From assembly GCA_034437515.1 (NCBI GenBank), contig DAOTTX010000466.1, positions 1-31,710 of the forward strand: a stretch of 31,710 nt of DNA, written 5' to 3'. Shown piece after piece: positions 15,950 through 23,925 of this stretch. The first letter of the stretch is position 1. Every line of letters starts with the position of its first letter. Below the pieces are notes generated by a model. It did no database searches. It worked only from the letters and a program-made list of their open reading frames with translations, and was not told where the DNA came from. This stretch comes from DAOTTX01 sp034437515. GTDB taxonomy: Bacteria; Chloroflexota; Anaerolineae; Aggregatilineales; Phototrophicaceae. The translations under genes were made by a program, and so were the position numbers.

Positions 15950-17230
15950 CTAATCCGCGCCTGCTGGGATGGCCTCTTGCTTGAGGTCGCCGTTATTGAC
16001 CAGACGTAGCACCAGCAGCCCCGGTAGGATCGAGATCATAAACAGGGTGCCGCCGATGAAATAGGGCGTTGCCGGGGTAATGGCAAACAGCGTACCGCCA
16101 ATCGCCGTGCTGACGATGGTCGAAAGGCTGATCGCTGATTGGTAAAGCCCCAGCACACCGCCGCGCACCTCATCACCGACCGTGGACGTGCTGAGTGATT
16201 GCAGCGCGGGCATCATCAAGCCACTGCCGACCGCAAAGAACACCATCGCCGCCGTGCCGAACAGCGCGTTCGTAATCATCGCAAAGATGTACATCGAAAC
16301 CCCGCGCAGCAGACACCCGATGATGACCAGCCATGCGTCGCCGAAGCGTTTGAGCATCCGTCGCAGCAAGAACAACTGCGTGAACAACTGCCCAAAGCCG
16401 ACACATGCCAGCAACAAGCCGATCCCGATGTCGGTGGCCTGGTCACTCTGCCCGGCGAACAGCACGGCGTCCCCATAGAGCGCGAAAGTCGCTTGCAGCA
16501 AGCCCAAGCCGAACTGCCCGACGAACGTCACAAACAGGATCAACAGCAGCGGTGTGTTGTTCAGCACCATACGCGGGCTGAGGCCGCCGTCGTTGCTGGT
16601 CTGTATGTTCTTCTCTCGCTGCTCAGGCGTCAGGGTTTCGTCGAGGGTGCGCCACGTCAGCACGGTGACGACCGCCGCCGCCAGCGCCGCCATAAAAAAC
16701 GGGACACGCGGCCCAAACAAGCCGGAAAGCACACCACCCAACGCGGGGCCGACGGCGAAGCCCAATCCGAAGGCGGCGAACAGCAAACCGAGGTACTCGG
16801 TGCGCTTGCCGCGTGGCGCGATGTCGGTCATATAGGCTTGCGCCACGATGATATTGCCGCCGGTGATGCCATCCAGCAAGCGGCTGAACAACAGCACCGC
16901 CGCGCTTTGTGCCGCGCCCAGCATCACAAAGCTGATTACCGTGCCGATCTGACTCACGATCAACACCGGCACACGTCCGTAGCGATCCGACAGGCGACCG
17001 ATGAACGGCCCGGCGACGAACTGCGCCGCGAAAAACGACGACACCAGCAGCGTAATCACGTTGTCTTCTAATGCGAAGGCGCGTTTGGCGTACAACGGGA
17101 AGATCGGCAGCACCATCGACGCCCCGACGATCTGCACGAACACGATCAACAGGATCGTCAGCAGGCGCGGGTCAGAATTTTCACGCAGGGCCTTGAGGGA
17201 AAAGCGGCGCGACCCTTGATTCTCGGACAT
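15950..17230 (-). CDS. MFS drug-efflux-type transporter
   Basis: A 426-residue major facilitator protein with about twelve hydrophobic segments in the inner membrane. Motif A is GRLSDRYGRVPVL between segments 2 and 3. GLGFAVGPALGG matches motif C, the antiporter motif of drug/proton exchangers. Overall it resembles the tetracycline-resistance/multidrug DHA1 group; the substrate is unknown. GGAG lies 6 bases before the ATG. The gene starts 76 bases after the HerA-like ATPase stop, and a strong terminator hairpin fills most of that gap, ending about 22 bases before the ATG. Expression must come from read-through or from a promoter overlapping the hairpin. Confidence 0.9.
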   Translation of the reverse strand: MSENQGSRRFSLKALRENSDPRLLTILLIVFVQIVGASMVLPIFPLYAKRAFALEDNVITLLVSSFFAAQFVAGPFIGRLSDRYGRVPVLIVSQIGTVISFVMLGAAQSAAVLLFSRLLDGITGGNIIVAQAYMTDIAPRGKRTEYLGLLFAAFGLGFAVGPALGGVLSGLFGPRVPFFMAALAAAVVTVLTWRTLDETLTPEQREKNIQTSNDGGLSPRMVLNNTPLLLILFVTFVGQFGLGLLQATFALYGDAVLFAGQSDQATDIGIGLLLACVGFGQLFTQLFLLRRMLKRFGDAWLVIIGCLLRGVSMYIFAMITNALFGTAAMVFFAVGSGLMMPALQSLSTSTVGDEVRGGVLGLYQSAISLSTIVSTAIGGTLFAITPATPYFIGGTLFMISILPGLLVLRLVNNGDLKQEAIPAGAD

Positions 17231-17237
17231 GTAGGCT

Positions 17238-17283
17238 CCAATAAAACAAACAACACCCTCACTGTATCAACAAGTGAGGGTGT
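17238..17283 (-). terminator. Strong intrinsic terminator directly before the MFS gene
   Basis: On the minus strand ACACCCTCACT and AGTGAGGGTGT form a perfect 11-bp stem with a 9-base loop, followed by the T-rich tail TGTTTGTTTTATT. It lies 23 bases past the HerA-like ATPase stop. The tail ends at the ribosome site of the MFS gene, so the structure could also act as an attenuator. Confidence 0.8.
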
Positions 17284-17306
17284 GAGGCATGATAGCTTTT
17301 TAAACG

Positions 17307-20033
17307 TTACATCGCGGAGACGATCACCGGGCGTCCGTCGATCTGTACGAAGTAAGCGGGCAACCAGCCGATGCCGAACAATTCAATCTGGATGTCCTTT
17401 TTGTAGGGCGTGATGAGGTGTTCCTCGACCAAACCGGCGATGCGCGTCCACTTATCGTTGATCGCCGCGAGTTCGCGCTCGAACTCTTGTTCGAGTTGCG
17501 CCATCTCCTGTTCGACCTCATCGAGGAACTCGTAACTTTCTTGAATATCCTCTTTGGCCTGCCGGCGATAACGTGTCGCCCGGCTCATACGAGACAGGGT
17601 GTAGTTGGTGCGGCCTTTCCACAGGCTGAACAGCGCCTCACCGGTCGTGAAGAGTTCTTCGCGCTTGCGGTCGCGGATTTCTTTCTTCTCCGCCCGAAGT
17701 TCCTGTTCTTTGCGGCGACGTTTTTCTTCCAGCTTTTCCATCAAGCCGCCGTACCGTTCGGAGAGCTTATCTAACTCGGTGTCGCGTCCTTCACGCGCTG
17801 CCTGATAGACATTCGCCTGAAACTCGCTGTAATCCGCGTCCGGGTCACCGTAGATTTTGAGTTCCGGGTTGAACGGGATCGCCAGCCGTCCGGTGTTGTA
17901 AAGCATGTCCTTGAGTTCGCGTTCCAGCGTTTTCATCCGCTTGGAGTCGGTCAGGGCGCTGGACACTTCACCGAAGACGGCTTCTCCGGTGGGTTCGTAT
18001 TCTACCGAGCGCGAATCGACCGGTTCGCCTTCAAAGTCGTCCCAGTGGACCAACCCCGCCGGGCGGACTTCCGGCACGAAGTAGGCATATGTCCGGGCGG
18101 TGTAGATGCTGGCCTTCTTCTCTTGATAACGCACAATTGCCTGACCAAGCATCACCGGTTTATAGGCCATCATATGCCCGCCGACCTGCTGCGCCTGGTT
18201 GCCAGTGCGCTCTTGCCAGCGGTTGACCGCCTCCTGCAAGCTCAGCCGCGCCGGGATGAAGAACTGCGCGGTCGATGACGACAACGGCGGCTGATTGGCG
18301 GAAAACCCCTGTGGCGCATTCTGCGGTTTGGGCGCGAGTTGGCTGTTCTGTTGCTGCGATTGTGGTGCTGATTGCTGATTCCAGGCATTTTGTGTGTCGT
18401 AGTTGTTCGCACGCTGACCGGGCAAGGTCGGCGGTGGCGCGTTGTTAGAGTTCGCACGCTGACCGGGCAGGGTCGGCGGGGGCGCGTTGTTAGAGCCACC
18501 ACCACTCGGCAGCGGCGGGTGTGACGGTACGTATTGCCCTTCGCGCTGCTGCTGCCAGGACGGGGCGGCCTGTTGCGGTTGCTGCTGTTGCTGCTGCACC
18601 CGCTGCATGAGCGCCCGCCGCTGGCTCTGCATCAATTGGCTGACCTGCTGCCGGGTGAGCGGCCCGCGTAAGAAGCTCATCGCCCAGCGCGTATGAACCA
18701 ACGTCGGCGCCTCGGTATCGTGTACGTTGCGCATCAAAAAGACACGCGGCGCAATATCGGAGATCATTTGCCCGACATCGTTGAGGTCAAGGTCTTCGTC
18801 GGCAGTGGCGAGTTGTCGCAACCCCGCCATGATCTTCTTCTTATCGTTATCTGATTGCAGCCGCCCGATGAACCATGTCCCCGCGTTGGTCAGCCCCTTA
18901 TAATCGAGGTCACCGGGGTTCTGCGTGGCGAGGATCAAACCAATACCAAAGGCGCGGGCCTGCTTGAGCAACCGCAAGATCGGCTCTTTGGTCGGCGGGT
19001 TCTTCGGGTAGGGTGGGAAGTAACCGAACATCTCATCCACGTAGAGGATAGCGCGTAGGCTGGTCGTGCCGCCCAGGGTGCGCATCCAGCTAAGCATATT
19101 TTGCAGCAGCAGTGTGGTGATGAACATGCGCTCCTGGTCGGCAAGATGCGCGATATAGAAGATCGACACACGCGGGCGTCCGTTGGGCTGGTAAAGCAAC
19201 CGCTGCATATCGAGCGAATCGCCTTGCAACCAGGATTGGAACGAGGGCGCGGCGATGATGTTGTTCATATCCATCATCAGGTTGCTGCGTTTGCGCTCGG
19301 ACATAAAATCGTTGATCGGCACCACACCGAGGCTGTCAAACGGTGGGTTGCGGATTTGCAAGATCAATTCTTCGAGCGTCAAGTCCTTGCCTTGCTTCCA
19401 GGCGTGCTCGAAAATGTTGGAGATCAGCACATGCTCCGGGTCTTTAATCGGGTCGGCGTTGATCCCGGCGAGCGCGAGCAGCGCGGTAGTAATGGCGTTG
19501 ATCTTCTCGCGCAGCATTTCTTCGTTGCCCGCCCAACCCTCACGCGGGGCACGCAGCGAGGCTACGATGTTCACCGGCAGACCGGCATCCGAACCGGGGG
19601 TGTAGATGCTGTATTGCGTGGCGGCCTTCAGCCAGCGCAGGCGATCCGGCACGATACCCCAGCTCGCCAACCCATCACGCCACTGTTGCGCGACATCGGC
19701 GGCATAATTGGGGAGGTCCATCCTGGCCCGGCGGGCGTCGTCCGCGTTGATCCAGGGCTGGAAGTCCTCCGGCTTGAGATCGGGAAAGTTGAGCATCAGG
19801 TTGGTGATGTCGCCTTTGGGGTCGATGATAATCGCCGGGATGTTGTCGAGGATAGCCTCCTCTAGCATGTTGATGCACAGGCCGGTTTTACCGCTGCCCG
19901 TCATGCCGACCACAACCGCGTGCGTCGTCAGATCGCGCGAGTCGTAGTAGACCACATCCTCCTTGAGTTTGTTCTCCTCCGGGTCATATTCACGACCGAG
20001 ATAAAAGGTAGTTGGTGCTTCGATAAACGGCAT
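17307..20033 (-). CDS. HerA/VirB4-like ATPase with Gln/Pro-rich linker and coiled coil
   Basis: A 908-residue P-loop ATPase of the HerA/FtsK-like group. Walker A is GMTGSGKT (43-50), then IIIDPKGD (68-75), Walker B ILYVDEM (Asp333, Glu334) and the sensor LATQNP. A low-complexity linker rich in Gln, Pro and Asn spans about residues 478-590, with a duplicated 15-residue unit. A charged coiled-coil region covers about 740-880. No signal peptide or membrane segment is present. The ATG is chosen because AGGAAG lies 6 bases upstream; an upstream TTG adds six residues without a ribosome site. HerA partners normally include a NurA-type nuclease, and none is encoded nearby. DNA or protein translocation is likely by family; the actual role is unknown. 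Confidence 0.88.
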   Translation of the reverse strand: MPFIEAPTTFYLGREYDPEENKLKEDVVYYDSRDLTTHAVVVGMTGSGKTGLCINMLEEAILDNIPAIIIDPKGDITNLMLNFPDLKPEDFQPWINADDARRARMDLPNYAADVAQQWRDGLASWGIVPDRLRWLKAATQYSIYTPGSDAGLPVNIVASLRAPREGWAGNEEMLREKINAITTALLALAGINADPIKDPEHVLISNIFEHAWKQGKDLTLEELILQIRNPPFDSLGVVPINDFMSERKRSNLMMDMNNIIAAPSFQSWLQGDSLDMQRLLYQPNGRPRVSIFYIAHLADQERMFITTLLLQNMLSWMRTLGGTTSLRAILYVDEMFGYFPPYPKNPPTKEPILRLLKQARAFGIGLILATQNPGDLDYKGLTNAGTWFIGRLQSDNDKKKIMAGLRQLATADEDLDLNDVGQMISDIAPRVFLMRNVHDTEAPTLVHTRWAMSFLRGPLTRQQVSQLMQSQRRALMQRVQQQQQQPQQAAPSWQQQREGQYVPSHPPLPSGGGSNNAPPPTLPGQRANSNNAPPPTLPGQRANNYDTQNAWNQQSAPQSQQQNSQLAPKPQNAPQGFSANQPPLSSSTAQFFIPARLSLQEAVNRWQERTGNQAQQVGGHMMAYKPVMLGQAIVRYQEKKASIYTARTYAYFVPEVRPAGLVHWDDFEGEPVDSRSVEYEPTGEAVFGEVSSALTDSKRMKTLERELKDMLYNTGRLAIPFNPELKIYGDPDADYSEFQANVYQAAREGRDTELDKLSERYGGLMEKLEEKRRRKEQELRAEKKEIRDRKREELFTTGEALFSLWKGRTNYTLSRMSRATRYRRQAKEDIQESYEFLDEVEQEMAQLEQEFERELAAINDKWTRIAGLVEEHLITPYKKDIQIELFGIGWLPAYFVQIDGRPVIVSAM
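18406..18495. repeat. 45-bp tandem duplication in the ATPase linker
   Basis: Two near-identical 45-base units (18406-18450 and 18451-18495) differ at a few positions and encode two copies of a NNAPPPTLPGQRAN-type unit in the disordered linker. It is a clean in-frame duplication. Confidence 0.9.
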
Positions 20034-20094
20034 AAACGTCTTCCTACACAAACAGGATCAGATAGTTTGTTCTAACATTCAGTATATCATAAAA

Positions 20095-21228
20095 CTAGCG
20101 CCAGGCGGGGGTGCTATCACACACACCGGGGGGGTTGCGGATCGGCCTCACGACCAGGCCGCGCCGCACATCCACCACCACGATCTCACAGGTCGCCTGG
20201 TTGTTCAGCGGGGGGGTGGTGGCGAACGCCAGCAGATCCCCCGCCGCCGACCACGCCGGCACATGCACGGGGAGTGCGGGTAACATACTGACGCGCTCGC
20301 CCGTCTCCGTGACCGGGTCACTCACATAAGCGCGGACGGGTTCACGGCTGGGGTTATACGTGCCCCAGAACGCGATTTGATCGTCCGCCGGTGACCAGAC
20401 CGCGCCGTTGCTTATCAGGCGAAAATCGGTGATCGGGTGTTGTTCGTCGGTGGTCAGGTCAACGTGATACAAGCGGGCGGTGATGCCGTTGCCCCCGCCG
20501 GTGATCGCGGCGGTGTAAACCAGGGACTCACCGTCCGGTGCCCATGCCACCTCGCCGATGATGGCATCCGCGCGCAGCGGTTCGATGATGCGAGGGACGC
20601 CGCCGAGTTCATCGATAATCCAGATGTCGAAGCGATCGTCATCGCTGACGGCGGCGAAGGCCAATTCACCACGTGCTGACCACGCCGGGCCGCTGTAAAA
20701 CCGGCTCGACGCCCGGCCATAATCCAGCATGACCGGTGCAATCGGCTGCTCGGTGAGGTCAAGCACGAAGATGCCGGTGGAACCTTCCGCCGGCCCGTCG
20801 ATGGCGATCCGGTCGCCCTCCGGTGACCACGCCACCCGTGTTTTGGCGTGCAGGTTATCCGTGATTGGGCGGGTGCTGCGCTCATGCAGGTCGAGCAACC
20901 ATAACTCACGTGACCAGCGTTCCATGCCGCCGTTCTCTTGATTAAAAGAAATCTGCTGGCGCACCACCTCGAAGATCACCCGGTCACGCCCCGGTGACCA
21001 GTTCAGGCCGATACTATCGGAGATCTCACCAGCGCCGAAGGTCAAACCAGCGGTGAGGTCTTGCAGGTCACGACCTTGTAGCGCATAGATACGCGGGGGT
21101 TCTGTTCCCCGGTTGGAGATAAATGTGAGGGTCGGCACCGGTTCATCGTGGAGTGCGACGACCGCACCTGTCAGGCTGGCGGCGATGACCGCGACGATCA
21201 AACTGACCAGCCCGACAAAGCGCAACAT
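20095..21228 (-). CDS. TolB-like beta-propeller protein with N-terminal membrane anchor
   Basis: A 377-residue protein with an N-terminal hydrophobic segment (LVSLIVAVIAASLTGAVVAL) that is a signal anchor or uncleaved signal. Six PD40/WD40-like blades follow, marked by WSPxGD-type motifs such as VAWSPEGDRIAID, VAWAPDGESLVYT and AVWSPADDQIAFW. The propeller should lie outside the cytoplasmic membrane and bind a protein or ligand. It is not TolB proper, because the TolB N-terminal domain and Tol-Pal genes are absent. The ATG overlaps the stop of the phospholipase-D gene by one base (TGATG), which implies translational coupling; a GTG nine bases upstream is the alternative start. Confidence 0.82.
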   Translation of the reverse strand: MLRFVGLVSLIVAVIAASLTGAVVALHDEPVPTLTFISNRGTEPPRIYALQGRDLQDLTAGLTFGAGEISDSIGLNWSPGRDRVIFEVVRQQISFNQENGGMERWSRELWLLDLHERSTRPITDNLHAKTRVAWSPEGDRIAIDGPAEGSTGIFVLDLTEQPIAPVMLDYGRASSRFYSGPAWSARGELAFAAVSDDDRFDIWIIDELGGVPRIIEPLRADAIIGEVAWAPDGESLVYTAAITGGGNGITARLYHVDLTTDEQHPITDFRLISNGAVWSPADDQIAFWGTYNPSREPVRAYVSDPVTETGERVSMLPALPVHVPAWSAAGDLLAFATTPPLNNQATCEIVVVDVRRGLVVRPIRNPPGVCDSTPAWR

Positions 21229-22406
21229 CACGGGCACTCGATCTCGGCGCGGGGCGGCACCTCAGCACGGGAGCGCATCCGCTCGTATTCGGCGAGGTAC
21301 TGCGCGGCGAGGTTACGGTCACGGATGATGACAATGTTTTCGTCGTTGCTTTCCGTCGCATTGTTGGAGATGTTGAATGAGCCGGTCAGTACGGTGTGGT
21401 CATCCACGATGAACACCTTATGATGAAACGTGAACGGGTTGCCATCTTGAAACACCGGCACCCCGGCGCAGAACAAGCGCGGTAGTTCACTGTATATCGT
21501 CCGGCTGGCCCGCACTTCGAAGATGCCTTCGACATCCACACCGCGTTGTGAAAGGCCAAGCAACGTCTCGCCGACGTCGTCACGGGTGAACGAAAATGTC
21601 ATAAAACGGATGCGCTCCTGGGCGCTGTTGAGCGTGTCGATCATCTCCGGTACAGGGCTGTCTTCCGGCGAGAACAAAATCTGGATCGGCACCCCATCCT
21701 GTGAGAAAACCACCCCGTTGACCGGCGACCGGCTCGAACCGAAGTCACGCTCAGAGAACATCTCGTTAAACTCGGCCTGATACGCCTGAACCGCACGGCG
21801 TGACCGCAGCGCCAGCATGTTGTTGTTGTTGCGGTAGGTGCCGTTCATGGTGTAATTCATCGACCCCGTCCAGATGGTCGTGCCGTCCATAATCATAAAC
21901 TTGTTGTGCATCAGGCCGCTGCGGTCGTCATCCACAAACGGGATGCCGGACGCGATGATCTCACCGAATGGTGAGTCCTCACCATCTTCCAGCGCCTCGA
22001 TGTGGTCCTCGAAAACGTGTTCGTCGTCGATGACCATACGTACTGCCACGCCGCGCCGGAAGGCGTTGATGACAGCGGTCGTCAGGTCGGGATTTTTCCA
22101 CTCAAACGCGGCAATGTCGAGTGTTTGCTGGGTGCTGTCAATCGCACTGATTAACGCCGCATCCACCCCGCCATTGTAGGTGGCTTCGTCACTGCTGCCG
22201 GTGGGCGCGGTAAAGTAGACCTGCCAGAAATCTTGCCCGGCACCGAACCCCTGCGGGAAGTTGACCGTTTGCAACTGCCCCGACGATGGGTTGACCTCCG
22301 GCACTTCGGTGCTTTCCAGCGGCGCACAGCCCCCCGCGACGACCGTCACGGCGACGATCAGCGTGGTGATGAGGCTCAGGTAAAACGGAAAACGGCGATG
22401 CGTCAT
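21228..22406 (-). CDS. Phospholipase-D-like lipoprotein
   Basis: A 392-residue predicted lipoprotein. The signal segment ends VVAGGC, with lipidation at Cys27, so it is anchored outside the cell membrane. Two HKD motifs are complete: His167/Lys169/Asp174 (HNKFMIMD) followed by GSMN, and His328/Lys330/Asp335 (HHKVFIVD) followed by GSFN. Two motifs in one chain match the phospholipase D superfamily, which includes phosphodiesterases and Nuc-type endonucleases. An extracellular nuclease or phospholipase is plausible. AAGGA lies 9 bases before the ATG. It is 15 bases after the upstream gene's stop and overlaps the TolB-like gene, so the cluster is an operon. Confidence 0.9.
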   Translation of the reverse strand: MTHRRFPFYLSLITTLIVAVTVVAGGCAPLESTEVPEVNPSSGQLQTVNFPQGFGAGQDFWQVYFTAPTGSSDEATYNGGVDAALISAIDSTQQTLDIAAFEWKNPDLTTAVINAFRRGVAVRMVIDDEHVFEDHIEALEDGEDSPFGEIIASGIPFVDDDRSGLMHNKFMIMDGTTIWTGSMNYTMNGTYRNNNNMLALRSRRAVQAYQAEFNEMFSERDFGSSRSPVNGVVFSQDGVPIQILFSPEDSPVPEMIDTLNSAQERIRFMTFSFTRDDVGETLLGLSQRGVDVEGIFEVRASRTIYSELPRLFCAGVPVFQDGNPFTFHHKVFIVDDHTVLTGSFNISNNATESNDENIVIIRDRNLAAQYLAEYERMRSRAEVPPRAEIECP

Positions 22407-22421
22407 CGTGAAATGTCCTTA

Positions 22422-22979
22422 CTATTCGACTTTAGGGTCTTCGTCATCCGAATCAAGGTGATGTTCGTGCCCCCAGGAGCGCACGGTGCCATCATAGAGG
22501 AAGTTGGGGCGCTCTGGCTCGGTGCCGGGTGGGTTGCGATCTTCCGCGACGACCGGCGGGTCGGGTGGGTCGGGTTCGTCGGCTTCTTCAGGTTCCAACA
22601 GCGTCGTCAATAACTTGACCTTTGCTTGATCGTCGCTGACACTCTGGCGTTGCTGCATATACACCTCGATGCGATCTTCCGATGCAGGCAAACCGAGTGA
22701 CTGTGCGCGTTCTATCAATTTGGTTAAGCGTGTACGCACGGTGTCGTCGTCGAGGCCGGTCTGCCCGGCCAGCTTGTTAATCGACTTCATCACCCGCCGC
22801 AGCGATTTGAAGTGATCTTCGAAATCTTCACTGTCAATATCGGTCGTCTTTTCCGCCAGCGTCATAAGCTTGGCCTCACCCCACTTGAGTAACACCTTAG
22901 CGGGTTCGTCGGTCAACTCTTCGGTGAGGCTGATGTCTTCGTACATACGGATGGTTGCGTCTTCCAGACTTCGTGCCAT
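22422..22979 (-). CDS. Acidic helical protein of unknown function
   Basis: A 185-residue protein I cannot assign to a family. Residues 1-130 are predicted helical (for example EDHFKSLRRVMKSINKLAGQ), and the last 50 are an acidic Pro/Glu/Asp tail that is probably disordered. It has no signal peptide. The start is placed at the ATG downstream of a perfect AGGAGG, although the 13-base spacing is long. An upstream-extended frame exists but absorbs the neighbouring zinc-ribbon coding sequence in an unlikely way. It lies 15 bases before the phospholipase-D gene and shares its transcript. Confidence 0.65.
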   Translation of the reverse strand: MARSLEDATIRMYEDISLTEELTDEPAKVLLKWGEAKLMTLAEKTTDIDSEDFEDHFKSLRRVMKSINKLAGQTGLDDDTVRTRLTKLIERAQSLGLPASEDRIEVYMQQRQSVSDDQAKVKLLTTLLEPEEADEPDPPDPPVVAEDRNPPGTEPERPNFLYDGTVRSWGHEHHLDSDDEDPKVE

Positions 22980-23043
22980 ATCTTCTTTAGAACCTCCTGA
23001 ATACCATCTGGCACCCATCATAACACGGATGCGCTGTGACTGC

Positions 23044-23282
23044 TCAGTCATCGAACAGACCGCGCTGTGAGGTGCTGCGTTCTGATGGGCGGGGTCGCGC
23101 TTGATCGACCGGGCAAGATTCCCATGTGGTAAAATCGCGGCAAAAAGCGCACATATCCGGCGGGGGGCATCAAAACAGACCTGGCCACAGTTCAGGCAGC
23201 GCCAGTAACGGGGTGTCTCATTGGCAGGGATCGAGTCGTTCACCTGGGCATATCTGCGGGTTCGTGCGTCGTCGTATCGCAT
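23044..23282 (-). pseudogene. Frameshifted small zinc-ribbon protein
   Basis: Two frames together encode a compact zinc ribbon. The first reads RYWRCLNCGQVCFDAP. After a run of six C (23162-23167), adding one C continues as PPDMCAFCRDFTTWESCPVDQ to a stop, giving a protein of about 79 residues with a CxxC-x11-CxxC pattern like rubredoxin-type ribbons. As written, the first frame runs on into residues that do not look like protein and joins the downstream gene. The cause may be a sequencing or assembly error in the homopolymer, a real mutation, or slippage. It starts 13 bases after the lipoprotein stop, within the same operon. Confidence 0.55.
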
Positions 23283-23295
23283 TCTACCACAGCTT

Positions 23296-23706
23296 TTAGG
23301 GGGATCTTTCGTTGGGCGTGCTGACGCTCGCCATGCCCTCGAATTCTTGCACAAGGACGACGCTCGCCTCCCCCCGTGCGTCATCGACGGCGGCGATTAA
23401 TGCGACATAACCCGGCAGGGTCGTATGGCGTGATGGAATCACGAAACGTGCCAACCCACCGCGAAAAGTGGTGTTGTAAGTATGCGGGCCGTAGTTGCTC
23501 ATCGTTACCAGGCCGATCCGCGTGCCGTCCGGCACTTCCGCTAGCGGGCCAATGGTGACGTTGATCCGCTCACCGATGCTAGCGACCCGCGGTGCATCTA
23601 TCGGGAGGTCGCCGCTCAACTGTATGGCGCGGGTGTCTGATTGTGGCGCACAACCGACAATCAGCATAAGTGCCAGCAATACCGACCATAAATTCCGTGT
23701 TTGCAA
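23296..23706 (-). CDS. Small lipoprotein of unknown function
   Basis: A 136-residue predicted lipoprotein with a short N-region, a hydrophobic core (LWSVLLALMLIVGC) and lipidation at Cys19. The mature part looks like a beta sandwich (for example RINVTIGPLAEVPDGTRIGLVT). No family is recognised. I chose a TTG start because it gives a proper signal peptide with GAGGGA about 11 bases upstream; a longer frame to 23913 would put an improbable 69 residues before the signal. It starts 219 bases after the PEP-utilising gene and heads the cluster ending with the TolB-like gene. Confidence 0.65.
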   Translation of the reverse strand: MQTRNLWSVLLALMLIVGCAPQSDTRAIQLSGDLPIDAPRVASIGERINVTIGPLAEVPDGTRIGLVTMSNYGPHTYNTTFRGGLARFVIPSRHTTLPGYVALIAAVDDARGEASVVLVQEFEGMASVSTPNERSP

Positions 23707-23925
23707 GGGGTCGTCTGTCTTTCCCTCAGCTTGTGTGAGGATAGTTGACTGATAAATGAACGAAAACGAATTGCCCCAGCTTACCGGTAACCTCACGCCT
23801 GAGTTCGGGCGCTTCGGCAAGGTGAAGTGAGGACGATCGAATTTGGCTAGATACGAGTTACCAAATACGAACCTCAAGTATGAGTATATCATGAGTTCGA
23901 CCGCTTGTGACATGCTGTAGCCTTT

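Noticed and set aside
16199..17071. 290-codon frame antisense to the MFS gene
   Set aside because: Gln/Arg/His-rich shadow of the membrane-protein codons; the MFS frame has all family motifs.
20095..21228. Propeller protein as true TolB of a Tol-Pal system
   Set aside because: It lacks the TolB N-terminal domain and there is no pal, tolA, tolQ or tolR nearby.
17307..22406. HerA-like ATPase plus phospholipase-D protein as an antiphage system
   Set aside because: The PLD protein has a lipobox and would be outside the cell, and a TolB-like gene lies between; no known HerA defence partner is present.
22979..23384. N-terminal extension of the acidic protein to 320 residues
   Set aside because: The extension is the zinc-ribbon coding sequence read past a homopolymer frameshift; a good AGGAGG marks the internal ATG.
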